DNA of 54,769 nucleotides. Source: Oscillospiraceae bacterium. Lineage in GTDB: Bacteria; Bacillota; Clostridia; Oscillospirales; Oscillospiraceae. Shown one piece after another: positions 13,173-23,038 of the stretch. The stretch lies in the NCBI GenBank assembly GCA_031260605.1, contig JAISLF010000091.1, positions 1-54,769 of the forward strand. Direction: 5' to 3'. Numbering within the stretch: position 1 is the stretch's first letter; each line of letters opens with the position of its first letter. The translations under genes and the position numbers were made by a program. The notes under the pieces were generated by a model. The model was not told the DNA's origin. It saw only the letters and a list, made by a program, of their open reading frames with translations, and did no database searches.

Positions 13173-13397
13173 TTATTTATCGTACTTTCCTGATTTCAGC
13201 TCTTTTATGCACTTAAACAGCCCGTAAGCGCCGGCGACAATGAGTACAACATCGAAAACCATGAAGAGTGTATCCTCAGCTGTAAAAATCAGCATTGCGA
13301 GCGACAAAAGTATAACAGCACCGCACACAATGGCCTGAATTACCAACGATTTTTTCTGCTCTGACATTTTCTGCTTTGACGTTTTCTGCTTTGACAT
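13173..13397 (-). CDS. Small membrane protein with repetitive N-terminus
   Basis: ORF 74 aa, MSKQKTSKQKMSEQKK then two TM segments. Confidence 0.6.
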   Translation of the reverse strand: MSKQKTSKQKMSEQKKSLVIQAIVCGAVILLSLAMLIFTAEDTLFMVFDVVLIVAGAYGLFKCIKELKSGKYDK

Positions 13398-13414
13398 ATT
13401 ATCCTCACTTCAAA

Positions 13415-14185
13415 TTATAATGGTCGGGTCTCAATCTTTTTGTAGCTTCTCGGGTAAGACTGCGGCGTCGGCACTGTCTTTTCAATAACGACAAGCCGCC
13501 GCTTCAGGCTCTCCTTTGCGTCCAGCTCAAGGTCCGTAATGCGCCGAACTTTGCCGCCGAGAACCTCAATTGCGTTTTCTGCCTCGTTAAGCTCTTCGTC
13601 CGTGTCGCAGCTTTTCATTGCAAAAAACACGCCGCCGACTGCCACAAACGGCAGACACAGCTCCGACAGGCGGCGCAGGTCACTGACAGCACGCGCCGTC
13701 ACAAGGTCAAAACTCTCGCGGTATTCCGGCTTTCGTCCCAGCTCCTCCGCGCGTCCGCACAGAACCTGCACCTTGGCTTCACGCCCGCTTTCAGCAAAAA
13801 GCTTCGCCGCGCAATTCTCTAAAAACGCACATCGCTTTGCCCTCGGCTCCAACAGAACTACTTCAAGCGCCGGCATTTCCGCCGCAACCGGGATTCCGGG
13901 AAAGCCCGCACCGCTTCCGACGTCAAGAAAGCGCCGTCCCGCAGTGCCTGACTGTAATTCCGGCTGCGTCAAGAGCGCCAGACTGTCGGTAAAATGCAGC
14001 AACGCGCTGTTTTTGCCGCCCTTTATCGCGGTAAGGTTCTGCTTTTCGTTCTCTTGCGTGAGCAGTTCGTAAAACAGGCGGTGCAATTCGGGGTGCGCAA
14101 GGTTAATCCCAAGCGTTCCGGCTCCGCGCGCGAGTGTCTGCGAAAACTCCGCAATATCGCCGTCTGATAAAAGCTCCGCCATCAC
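13415..14185 (-). CDS. rsmG: 16S rRNA (guanine-N7) methyltransferase
   Basis: FLDVGSGAGFPGIPVA, ENEKQNLTAI, TARAVSDLRRL. Confidence 0.93.
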   Translation of the reverse strand: MMAELLSDGDIAEFSQTLARGAGTLGINLAHPELHRLFYELLTQENEKQNLTAIKGGKNSALLHFTDSLALLTQPELQSGTAGRRFLDVGSGAGFPGIPVAAEMPALEVVLLEPRAKRCAFLENCAAKLFAESGREAKVQVLCGRAEELGRKPEYRESFDLVTARAVSDLRRLSELCLPFVAVGGVFFAMKSCDTDEELNEAENAIEVLGGKVRRITDLELDAKESLKRRLVVIEKTVPTPQSYPRSYKKIETRPL

Positions 14186-15474
14186 TACGGCTTTTTGATT
14201 ATTTCAAGCCCGCCGAGGTACTTGCGCAGAACCTCAGGCACGACAACGCTGCCGTCCGGCAGCTGATTTTGCTCGACAAGCGCGGGAAAAATGCGCGAGG
14301 TCGCGAGCCCCGAGCCGTTCAGCGTGTGAACAAGCTCCGGCTTGCCCGTTGACTCGCGGCGGAAACGAATCTGTCCGCGCCGCGCCTGATAATCGCGGGC
14401 GTTTGACACGGAGGAGACCTCCTTGTAGCCGTTCATCGAGGGAATCTGAATCTCAATATCGTAGGTTCGCGCCATAGAAGCGGAGCAGTCCCCCGCGGCA
14501 AGCTTTACTGTGCGGAAATGAAATCCGAGACAGGACACAAGGCTCTCCGCCCGCGTCACAAGCTCTTCAAACGCCGCGTCAGAATCCTCCGGGCGCGTAA
14601 ACTGCACCATCTCCACCTTGTTGAACTGGTGTCCGCGCACCATTCCGCGCTCGTCTGAGCGGTACGAACCCGCCTCACGCCTGAAGCACGGCGTGTAGGA
14701 GATGTATTTTCTCGGCAGGTCGGCTTCTGACAGGATTTCGTTTCTGTGCAGCGACACAAGCGCCGCCTCGGCCGTCGGCAGCATATAGTGCCGCCTGTCG
14801 TCCGTCGGGTTCGCTATTTTGAACACCTCGTCGGCGAATTTCGGGAACTGTCCCGCTGTCAAGCCGCATTCATACTCAAGCATATGCGGCACAAGCATAA
14901 GCTCATAGCCGCCCGCCAAATGCGAATCAATAAAGTAGTTCAGCAGCGCCCACTCAAGCCTCGCGCCAACGCCGCAGTACACCCAAAAGCCGCTTCCGGC
15001 AAGCTTTGTCCCGCGCTCGTAGTCTATCAGCTTCAGGTCTGTGCAAATATCCACGTGGTGTTTCGGCGCAAAGTCAAACGTCTTTGCCTCGCCAAAGTAG
15101 CGAATCGGCTCGTTGTTTTCCTTGCCGCCGGGCGCAAGGTCCTCGTCCGGAATATTCCATATGCCGAGCTGAACCTCCTCAAGACGGTCTTCAACGCGGC
15201 GCAGCTCATCGTCCTGTTCCCTGATTTTTTCCTTGAGCGCAGACAGCGCGGCGAAAAGCTCTGCCGTGTCCTGTCCGCTCTTTTTCAGCTGCGGAATGTC
15301 CTTTGATAGCTTGTTTTGCTCCGCCTTATCGGACTCCACACGCGCGATAATATCGCGGCGGCGCGCGTCCAGCTCTAATATTTCATTCGTCTCATCCGTC
15401 GCGTCATAGCCCTTTTTAGCAAGAAGCTCAATAAATTTGCCCGGATTTTCTCGTATCAACCTAATATCGTTCAT
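14185..15474 (-). CDS. serS: Serine-tRNA ligase
   Basis: PCFRREAGSYRSDERGMVRGHQFNKVEMV, EVSSVSNARDYQARR, HTLNGSGLATSRIF. Confidence 0.97.
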   Translation of the reverse strand: MNDIRLIRENPGKFIELLAKKGYDATDETNEILELDARRRDIIARVESDKAEQNKLSKDIPQLKKSGQDTAELFAALSALKEKIREQDDELRRVEDRLEEVQLGIWNIPDEDLAPGGKENNEPIRYFGEAKTFDFAPKHHVDICTDLKLIDYERGTKLAGSGFWVYCGVGARLEWALLNYFIDSHLAGGYELMLVPHMLEYECGLTAGQFPKFADEVFKIANPTDDRRHYMLPTAEAALVSLHRNEILSEADLPRKYISYTPCFRREAGSYRSDERGMVRGHQFNKVEMVQFTRPEDSDAAFEELVTRAESLVSCLGFHFRTVKLAAGDCSASMARTYDIEIQIPSMNGYKEVSSVSNARDYQARRGQIRFRRESTGKPELVHTLNGSGLATSRIFPALVEQNQLPDGSVVVPEVLRKYLGGLEIIKKP

Positions 15475-15552
15475 TATCTATGCCTTTTTCGGTAGTAAAA
15501 ACTGATCCCTCACAGACCGCCGCCTATACTGACGGCAGCACTGAATCGGGTT

Positions 15553-15993
15553 CTAAAATTCCGGGACAAGCCCGTATTTTTCACAAAGCTTATGATACGC
15601 TCTTAACAGCGCATCGTATTTTACCGTCCACTGCGCATCGGATTCCTGCGCCGTGGCTGACGCGGCTTCTGCCGCACTGTCAAGCTCGTCCTGCAAATCC
15701 TCAATCAACTCGGCAAGCTCCTGCATTTGCAAATCCTGCGCCGCGATTGTTTGCGTCAGCTCAGCGTTTTTGTCCGTCAGCGATTTGTTTGTGTCCTGCA
15801 TCTGCTCGATTTTTGCCTGCGCGGACCACAGCTCAGAGCTGTTTCTTTTGGAAATAAGAATTGAGATGACCAAAAAAATAAGTATAACCGCAACAAGCAC
15901 AATGCTGTAGCTCAAAACTGTTTTCTTAGATCCGAGGAGCGTCTCACGCTGCTCATTTGTCAGCGTGGCGTCCCGCTTTTTCAGTATTTTCAT
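15553..15993 (-). CDS. Single-TM coiled-coil protein of unknown function
   Basis: TM segment followed by heptad-like KIEQMQDTNKSLTDKNAELTQTIAAQ. Confidence 0.7.
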   Translation of the reverse strand: MKILKKRDATLTNEQRETLLGSKKTVLSYSIVLVAVILIFLVISILISKRNSSELWSAQAKIEQMQDTNKSLTDKNAELTQTIAAQDLQMQELAELIEDLQDELDSAAEAASATAQESDAQWTVKYDALLRAYHKLCEKYGLVPEF

Positions 15994-16012
15994 ATCTATT
16001 CTTTCCCGTAGC

Positions 16013-16891
16013 CTACCGTTTTACGCCGAGTCTTTTAATGAGCGCGTCAAAATCGTCGCTCCCGTAAAACTCCAGCGTCAGCTTGCCGTAGCCCTTGTTG
16101 TTCGCCGTAACCGACACCTTGCGTGACAACTCCCCTGATAATTCGCGCGCAAAGTCTGACAAATATCCGCTGTTCTTCGTCTCGGCCGCCTTTTTCGCGG
16201 GCACCTCGCCTGAGAGCAGCTTTTTCACAAGAGCTTCCGCCGCACGCGTCGTCAGTCCGTTTGCGACGACCTCTTTTGCTGTTTTTTCAATAAGCGCCGC
16301 GTTTTTCAGCGGCAGAAGCGCACGCGCCGTTCCTGAGGACAGCTCACCGTTTTTCACAAGCTCAAGCGCAACCTCCGGCAGCTCCAAAAGCCGCATTGTG
16401 TTCGCGATATACGGACGTGACTTGCCCATTCTTGCGGCGATTTCCTCCTGTGTCAGGCTGAAATCCTCGGCAAGGCTTTTGTAGCCGGCGGCTTCCTCTG
16501 CGGGATTCAGGTTCTCGCGCTGGAGGTTTTCAATCATCGAAAGCTCCGCGACTCCCCGCGTGTCCGCCTCGATAATGCGAACAGGAATTTTGTCAAGTCC
16601 GGCCTTTAGCGCCGCGCGCCAACGCCGCTCTCCGGCGATAAGCTCAAACCTGCCGTTATCCGTTTTTCGCGCGACGACGGGCACAATTATCCCGTGCTGA
16701 CGCACCGAATCGGCAAGCTCCGCCAAAGCCTGCGCGTCAAAATGCTGCCTTGGCTGGTCGGCTCTCGGGTCAAGCCTGTCTGTGGGTATATACTCAAAAT
16801 CAGAGCTTGCGGCGGCGGCTTCAATCTCCGCGCCGGCTTCTCCGAAAAGTGCGTCCAGTCCCGTTCCGAGACCTCGTTTCTTCTGTGCCAT
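16013..16891 (-). CDS. parB: ParB/Spo0J family partition protein
   Basis: KKRGLGTGLDALFGE, GERRWRAALKAG, ENLQRENLNPAEEA. Confidence 0.95.
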   Translation of the reverse strand: MAQKKRGLGTGLDALFGEAGAEIEAAAASSDFEYIPTDRLDPRADQPRQHFDAQALAELADSVRQHGIIVPVVARKTDNGRFELIAGERRWRAALKAGLDKIPVRIIEADTRGVAELSMIENLQRENLNPAEEAAGYKSLAEDFSLTQEEIAARMGKSRPYIANTMRLLELPEVALELVKNGELSSGTARALLPLKNAALIEKTAKEVVANGLTTRAAEALVKKLLSGEVPAKKAAETKNSGYLSDFARELSGELSRKVSVTANNKGYGKLTLEFYGSDDFDALIKRLGVKR

Positions 16892-16916
16892 CTTTATTAT
16901 ATCCGTATTCCGTGTG

Positions 16917-17666
16917 TTATTTGCGCTTCAAAAATTCATCCGCAAGCTCGCGGTACGCCTGTGCGCCGCGTGAGCCCGGGTCATAGTTTACAACGGGCGC
17001 GCCGTAGCTTGGCGCCTCCGCTATTCTGACAGAGCGTGGAATGGTAACTCCGTATACCTTTCCGGGAAAATACTTCTTTATCTCCCGCGCAACCTCGCGC
17101 GAGAAAACCGTGCGCGTGTCGTACATTGTCAGCAGCACGCCCTGAATCTCAATATCGCGGTTCAGACTCTGCTTTACGCGCCGAATGCTTGTTATGAGGT
17201 CCGCTAAGCCCTCAAGAGCGAAAAACTCGCACTGCACGGGAATGAGAACCGAATCCGCCGCGCAAAGCGAGTTAACTGTCAGCAGTTCAAGAGACGGCGG
17301 ACAGTCGATTAAAATATAGTCGTACTTGTTTTTGACGGAAGACAGCGCTTTTTTCAGCACAAATTCACGTTCCGGTGCGGACACAAGCTCAACCGTCGCG
17401 CCCGAAAGTGCGCGGTTTGCCGGAAGAATATCGCCGAACTCCGTTTTGCGCACAGCTTCCTCCGCCGGCGCTCCGCAAAGCACGTCGTATATCCCGAACT
17501 CCGCGTTTTTGTCAACACCCATTCCGGTCGTCGCGTTCGCCTGCGGGTCCATATCCGCGAGCAAAACGCGAAGCCCGCACGCAGTGAGCGCGCTGGCTAA
17601 ATTGACGGTGGTCGTCGTTTTTCCGACGCCGCCCTTTTGATTTGTTACGGCAACAATCTTACCCAA
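16917..17666 (-). CDS. parA: ParA/Soj chromosome partition ATPase
   Basis: AVTNQKGGVGKTTTTVNLA, DMDPQANAT, IDCPPSLELLTVN. Confidence 0.96.
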   Translation of the reverse strand: MGKIVAVTNQKGGVGKTTTTVNLASALTACGLRVLLADMDPQANATTGMGVDKNAEFGIYDVLCGAPAEEAVRKTEFGDILPANRALSGATVELVSAPEREFVLKKALSSVKNKYDYILIDCPPSLELLTVNSLCAADSVLIPVQCEFFALEGLADLITSIRRVKQSLNRDIEIQGVLLTMYDTRTVFSREVAREIKKYFPGKVYGVTIPRSVRIAEAPSYGAPVVNYDPGSRGAQAYRELADEFLKRK

Positions 17667-17719
17667 ACAAAAAATCTCCGCTAACGCATATCTTTACTCA
17701 ATGCAATAAAACTGCATTT

Positions 17720-17876
17720 ATAGTCAATTAACTTGAAAAGCGCTCTGGATTTGCGAGGATATTTTTCGGATTGCAAGGATGAGGACGCCGACGTGTCGTA
17801 ACCCGTCAAGGACGAAGACACAGCAATGCGGAAAATAGACCGCAAAGGCAGACCGTTTTTCAAGTTAATTGACTAT
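17720..17876. repeat. MITE-like palindrome with 20-bp perfect terminal inverted repeats
   Basis: atagtcaattaacttgaaaa (17720-17739) and ttttcaagttaattgactat (17857-17876); arms stay imperfectly complementary to the centre; gaggacg..aaggacga core shared with 11031-11190. Confidence 0.85.
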
Positions 17877-18006
17877 ACGACTCATTATATCAAATGCAAA
17901 GTGTTATTTCAAGTCTTTTCGTGAAAAAACAAAATAATTCACGGTAAAAACACATATGCACTATGCCCGCTCAGTACCGACCCGGCGCAAACAGCGCCGC
18001 CGTGCG

Positions 18007-19263
18007 CTATCTCTTTGCGTTTGCAATCATCAGCTTTATTCTGTTTTCCTGATTAATCCGCGTCGCGCCGGGGTCAAAGTCTATCGAGACGATATTGCTT
18101 TCCGGGTAATCGTCCTTCAGGCGCTTTATCATCCCCTTGCCGACGATGTGGTTCGGCAGACACCCGAACGGCTGCGTGCAGACGATATTCGGTGCTCCTG
18201 AATGAATCAGCTCCAGCATTTCCGCAGTCAAAAGCCAGCCCTCGCCCATCTTGTTGCCGTACCCGAGATAGCCCTTTATCAGCCGCTGCAAATCGGAAAA
18301 CGATCCCATTTTGCGGAACTTCGGAAATTCGGACAGCACCGCCGCCATTTCCCGCTGATACCCCTCAATATACCGCTGCATAACGGTGCAAGCCACCTTT
18401 TTAATCCAAGAGCCGCCGTAAAGGTCAACATCCACGACGCGGTTGTTGATCTTGAATATCATAAAGTCCGTGAGTCCCGGCACGACAGGCTCGCACCCCT
18501 CCGACAGCAGGAAATCCTCAAGGTTGTTGTTGCCCAGCGGCGCAAATTTCACGTAAATCTCGCCGACAATGCCGACAAGCGGCTTGTTTCTGTTTTCGAC
18601 AAGCGCAATCGCGGCAAAGTCCCGCGCAATTTCGCGCAAAACGCCGCGCATTTGACGCTTGCCAAGACCGCGCCTGTGCCGAAAGCGCTCAATCAGCTGA
18701 TGTGTCCACTTTTCCGTCAGCGCGTCACTGTCCCCCGCCTGAACCTCATACGGCTTTGTCTGGTTTCGCAGCCAGACGATAAAATCGCCGTAAATCATAC
18801 TTGCCAGCAGCTTTCGCACCATGCCGAGTCCGAGCTTAAAGCCGGGGTTTTTCTCAAGCCCGGATATGTTCAGCGAAATAACGGGAATGTGCCCGTAGCC
18901 GGATTTTTGCAGCGCCTTTCGCAGCAGATGTATGTAATTCGACGCGCGGCAGCCGCCGCCTGTCTGCGTTATCATAAGCGCAAGCTTTGTGTCGTCGTAC
19001 TGCCCGGATTTCACCGCTGACAAAAGCTGACCTATAACCAAAAGCGCCGGATAGCACGTGTCGTTATGCACATATTTCAGCCCGTTTTCGACGACGACGG
19101 AGTCCGTTTCCGTCAGCATTTTCGTCCTGTAGCCGTACTGGTTGAAAACCTCCGAAATCAGCGTGAACGTGACCGGAAGCATATTCGGAAACAGTATTGT
19201 ATAGCCGCGCTTCATCTCCTTTGTGAAGATAACGCGCCCGCCGCTTTCCTTTTTTTTGCTCAT
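18007..19263 (-). CDS. 2-hydroxyacyl-CoA dehydratase D-like / activase-associated protein
   Basis: NDTCYPALLVIGQLL, TQTGGGCRASNYIHLLRKAL, CTQPFGCLPNHIVGKGM. Confidence 0.8.
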   Translation of the reverse strand: MSKKKESGGRVIFTKEMKRGYTILFPNMLPVTFTLISEVFNQYGYRTKMLTETDSVVVENGLKYVHNDTCYPALLVIGQLLSAVKSGQYDDTKLALMITQTGGGCRASNYIHLLRKALQKSGYGHIPVISLNISGLEKNPGFKLGLGMVRKLLASMIYGDFIVWLRNQTKPYEVQAGDSDALTEKWTHQLIERFRHRRGLGKRQMRGVLREIARDFAAIALVENRNKPLVGIVGEIYVKFAPLGNNNLEDFLLSEGCEPVVPGLTDFMIFKINNRVVDVDLYGGSWIKKVACTVMQRYIEGYQREMAAVLSEFPKFRKMGSFSDLQRLIKGYLGYGNKMGEGWLLTAEMLELIHSGAPNIVCTQPFGCLPNHIVGKGMIKRLKDDYPESNIVSIDFDPGATRINQENRIKLMIANAKR

Positions 19264-22247
19264 ATCGCCGCCTCCCCGCCGCTTTCCGCCTTGCGCTCGT
19301 TTGACGCCGCGATAAGGCTTCTCAGCCTTATTCTAACAGCACCCAGATTTTGAATATCGTCAATCTTCAGCTGCGTGTAGAGCTTGCCGCGACCCTCAAG
19401 TATCCCGCGCAGCTCGTCACTGGTGACGGCGTCTGTTCCGCAGCCGAAGGATACAAGCTGAACAAATTCGGTGTCGGGCATCTCCGCCGCCTGACGCGCC
19501 GCGTTGTACATTCGCGCCTGATATGTCCACTGATTCAGTACACTGCGCTTTTCGTAGCCCTGCTTGTGAGAAATGCCGTCCTCTGTTACGACGACAAAGC
19601 CAAGTTCCGTCATCATTTTGTTGATTCCGTGGTTAATCTCCGGGTCGATGTGGTACGGTCGCCCGGAAACGACAAGCACAGGCAGCCCATTTTCCCGCGC
19701 GTAGGCAATTGCCTTTTCTGTTTCGGAAAGCAACGTGCTTCTGTAGGCTTCATACGCGGCAAACGCCGCCTTTGCCGCAAGCTTTACGTCCTTTTTACTC
19801 ACGGCCAGAATGTCCGCACGCGAAAAATACTCACCCGCGCGGCGCGTAAAGCCTTTTTTGTTCGCCAGATTAAAGTACGGCGCAAGAAACCGCACGTTAT
19901 CCGGCATTTTCATATTAGCCGCAAGCAGCTCCGGGTAATACGCGACAACGGGGCAGTTGTAGTGGTTATCTGAAATGCCCTCGTCGAAATTGTACGGCAT
20001 ACAGGGATAAAACAGCGTTGTACACCCCCTGTCAATCAGCGATTGCACGGCTCCGTGCGCAAGCTTTGCCGGGTAGCACACCGTGTCTGACGGGATTGTT
20101 TTCTGCCCCAGCAGATAAAGCTGCCGTGACGACGGCGCGGAAAGCTTTATGCTGTATCCGAGCCTTTGGAAGAACGCCTTCCAAAAAGGCAGGTTTTCGA
20201 ACATATTCAGCACAAACGGAATTCCGATTGTCCTGTCGTCCGGGTCTCCGCCGTCGTTAAGACTGCGCAGGTACTCGTATTTCCACGCGGCAATGTCCGG
20301 CAGCTCGTTAACCTTGCCGGTGACGGGTCTTGAGCACCTGTTTCCCGAAACGTGCCGCCGTGTCTGACCGTCTGCCGTTGCAAAGGTGTTTATGCTCATA
20401 TGGCACTTGTTCGTGCAACCGCCGCAGGTCACGGGCTTTGACTCATATGTAAATCCGGCAAGCTGCTCCGCCGTAATCAGCACGGACTCACGCAGTCCCA
20501 GTCCCTTTGCGATAAGCGCCGCGCCGTAAGCGCCCATAAGCCCCGCAATGCTCGGGCGCGTAACCTCCGCGCTAACCTCAAGCTCAAACGCGCGAAGCAC
20601 AGCGTCGTTATAAAAAGTGCCGCCCTGAACAACAATGCGCCGTCCAAGCTCGTCGGGGCTTGTCGCGCGGATTACCTTGTAGAGCGCGTTTTTCACGACG
20701 GAGATCGAAAGCCCCGCCGAAATATCCTCAGGAGATGCGCCGTCCTTTTGCGCCTGCTTTATTGACGAGTTCATAAACACCGTGCAGCGCGAGCCGAGGT
20801 CAACCGGAGCTTTTGCGAGAAGTCCCAGCTGTGAAAACTCCTCCGCCGAATACCCGAGCGCGCGGGCAAAGGTCTCGATAAAGCTGCCGCAGCCGGAGGA
20901 GCAAGCCTCGTTTAACATAATGCTGTCTATCGCACGGTTCGCGATTTTGAAGCACTTTACGTCCTGCCCTCCGATGTCAAGGATAAAGTCCACATCCGCG
21001 ACGAAATGCCGCGCCGCCTCAAGGTGCGCGATTGTCTCGACGATTCCGTTGTCAAGGGAAAACGCGCTTTTTATCAGCTCCTCGCCGTAGCCCGTAGAAA
21101 CAGCGCCGCGAATCGTGACGCGGTCTGAAAACTTCTTGTATATCTCGTCCAGCTGGCGACGTACAAGCTCGACGGGGCTGCCCTCATTCGGGCTGTAAAA
21201 CGAGTGCAGAATACCGCCCTCCGGCGTTATCAGCACAAGCTTTGTCGTGGTCGAACCCGCGTCGATTCCGAGATACGCGTCGCCTGAATACCCTTGCGCG
21301 TCAAGCTCCGGCGCGGCGGCGCGGCTGTGGCGCGCTCTGAACTCAGACAGCTCAGCTTCCGAGGAAAACAGCTGCGGCAGAGTCTTCTGCCCGTCTATAT
21401 CCGTCGCGGCGCCCTGCAGCTTTTGCTCAAGCTCCGACGGAAGTATAGCGTTATCCGTCAGCACCTCGCCGGCGTAAAGCGCGGCTCCGAGCGCGGCGAA
21501 CACGTCCGCGTTTTCAGGGAATACCGCGTTTTCGTCAGTCAGCGACAGCGTCTCCGTAAATCGGCGGCGCAGCTGCAATAAAAATGTCAGCGGCCCGCCG
21601 AGAAATACAATCCTGCCCGTCAGCTCTCGGCCCTGGCACAGCCCTGCGATTGTCTGGTCAACCACCGCCTGCAATACAGAAACGGCGACGTCCTCGCGCC
21701 GCCCGCCCTGATTGAGTATCGGCTGAATATCCGTCTTGGCAAAAACGCCGCAGCGCGAGGCAATATTGTACACCTGCTCGCTGTTTTCGGCAAGAGCGTC
21801 CAGCCCCGCCGCGTCGGTGTTTAAGAGTACCGCCATCTGGTCGATAAACGCGCCCGTACCGCCCGCGCAGGTTCCGTTCATACGCTCCTCAATAGAGCCG
21901 TTTTGCCCGAAAAAGATAATTTTCGCGTCCTCTCCGCCAAGCTCAATTACGGCGGAGGCTTCCTGCGTATCGGGATAGCTGCGCACTGCCTTTGCCGTTG
22001 CGAAAACCTCCTGCACAAACGGCAGTCCCGCCGCCTTTGACAGTCCGAGTCCCGCCGAGCCTGTTATTGCGACGACCACCGGCTCGTCCTGCGGCACAGC
22101 CGCCTTTGCCTGCTCAAACTGCCGCAAAACAGCATCCCGCACGCAAGCCTTGTGGCGTTCGTACGAGCGAAAAAGTATAGTGTTGTCGCCTCCGAGAACT
22201 ACGGTTTTAACCGTTGTGCTTCCGGCATCAATTCCGATTTTTATCAA
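19260..22247 (-). CDS. Acyl-CoA dehydratase activase with tandem BadF/BadG-type ATPase domains
   Basis: IGIDAGSTTVKTVVL, LGIDAGSTTTKLVLI, GGQDVKCFKI, GCGSFIETFA, CGGCTNKCHMS. Confidence 0.9.
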   Translation of the reverse strand: MIKIGIDAGSTTVKTVVLGGDNTILFRSYERHKACVRDAVLRQFEQAKAAVPQDEPVVVAITGSAGLGLSKAAGLPFVQEVFATAKAVRSYPDTQEASAVIELGGEDAKIIFFGQNGSIEERMNGTCAGGTGAFIDQMAVLLNTDAAGLDALAENSEQVYNIASRCGVFAKTDIQPILNQGGRREDVAVSVLQAVVDQTIAGLCQGRELTGRIVFLGGPLTFLLQLRRRFTETLSLTDENAVFPENADVFAALGAALYAGEVLTDNAILPSELEQKLQGAATDIDGQKTLPQLFSSEAELSEFRARHSRAAAPELDAQGYSGDAYLGIDAGSTTTKLVLITPEGGILHSFYSPNEGSPVELVRRQLDEIYKKFSDRVTIRGAVSTGYGEELIKSAFSLDNGIVETIAHLEAARHFVADVDFILDIGGQDVKCFKIANRAIDSIMLNEACSSGCGSFIETFARALGYSAEEFSQLGLLAKAPVDLGSRCTVFMNSSIKQAQKDGASPEDISAGLSISVVKNALYKVIRATSPDELGRRIVVQGGTFYNDAVLRAFELEVSAEVTRPSIAGLMGAYGAALIAKGLGLRESVLITAEQLAGFTYESKPVTCGGCTNKCHMSINTFATADGQTRRHVSGNRCSRPVTGKVNELPDIAAWKYEYLRSLNDGGDPDDRTIGIPFVLNMFENLPFWKAFFQRLGYSIKLSAPSSRQLYLLGQKTIPSDTVCYPAKLAHGAVQSLIDRGCTTLFYPCMPYNFDEGISDNHYNCPVVAYYPELLAANMKMPDNVRFLAPYFNLANKKGFTRRAGEYFSRADILAVSKKDVKLAAKAAFAAYEAYRSTLLSETEKAIAYARENGLPVLVVSGRPYHIDPEINHGINKMMTELGFVVVTEDGISHKQGYEKRSVLNQWTYQARMYNAARQAAEMPDTEFVQLVSFGCGTDAVTSDELRGILEGRGKLYTQLKIDDIQNLGAVRIRLRSLIAASNERKAESGGEAAI

Positions 22248-22304
22248 TTTATCACCTGAAATATAATTTGCGGCACAGTCCGCCGCACAAAAAATATGTA
22301 AGTA

Positions 22305-23030
22305 CTACAAACAGCCGCTGTCCTTCATCGAAACATAATCGTCGTCCGCGACGATTATATGGTCTACAAGCGGAATATCAATCGCGGCAAGCGCCTCTTT
22401 TATCTTCTTTGTCGAGAAAACGTCCTCCTGTGAGGGCAGCGCTATTCCCGACGTGTGATTGTGCGCAATTACGATTGATGATGAATTATATGCAACGGCG
22501 GTCTCAACAATTTTGCGTATGTTAATCAGCGCGGCGTTTATTGTGCCCTCGCCGATTTTTCGGCATACTACAACCTTTTGCTTCGCGTCAAGACAGGCAA
22601 TCAGCACCTTTTCGCTCGTTTCGGCAAAGAAATACGGCAGAAAGTACTTGCCCGCGTCGTCTGACGAGGCGATTACGGCGTTTTCCTCCGCCCTTGAGAT
22701 GAGGTATCTTCTGCCGAGCTGCGGAACAAGCTTCAGCAAAATCGCTGACTCCTCGCCAACGCCGTCGATTGCCTTTAACGCCTCAAGGCTTGCGTCAAAC
22801 ACACCTGAAAGCGTGACGAACTCACGCAAAAGCGCGTGCGCAACCGGATTTGTGTCCTTGCGGCGATTTGTGGAATACAAAAGAAGCTCCAGCGTTCCGA
22901 TGTCGTTGATTGAATCAAGTCCGTGTTCTAAAAGCTGGCGCTTCAGCCGCTGTCTGTGCCCTGAGTGCACATTTTCCGCATCTGTCTTGTCGCGCTTCGG
23001 TTTGAAATTTTCGTCTGAGGTGTCTTTCAA
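22305..23030 (-). CDS. radC: RadC family JAB-domain protein
   Basis: VIAHNHTSGIALPSQEDVFSTKKIKEALAAIDIPLVDHIIV. Confidence 0.92.
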   Translation of the reverse strand: MKDTSDENFKPKRDKTDAENVHSGHRQRLKRQLLEHGLDSINDIGTLELLLYSTNRRKDTNPVAHALLREFVTLSGVFDASLEALKAIDGVGEESAILLKLVPQLGRRYLISRAEENAVIASSDDAGKYFLPYFFAETSEKVLIACLDAKQKVVVCRKIGEGTINAALINIRKIVETAVAYNSSSIVIAHNHTSGIALPSQEDVFSTKKIKEALAAIDIPLVDHIIVADDDYVSMKDSGCL

Positions 23031-23038
23031 AAAAATAC

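Noticed and set aside
18202-19020. 272-aa ORF antisense to the activase-associated gene
   Set aside because: Shadow ORF without recognisable motif
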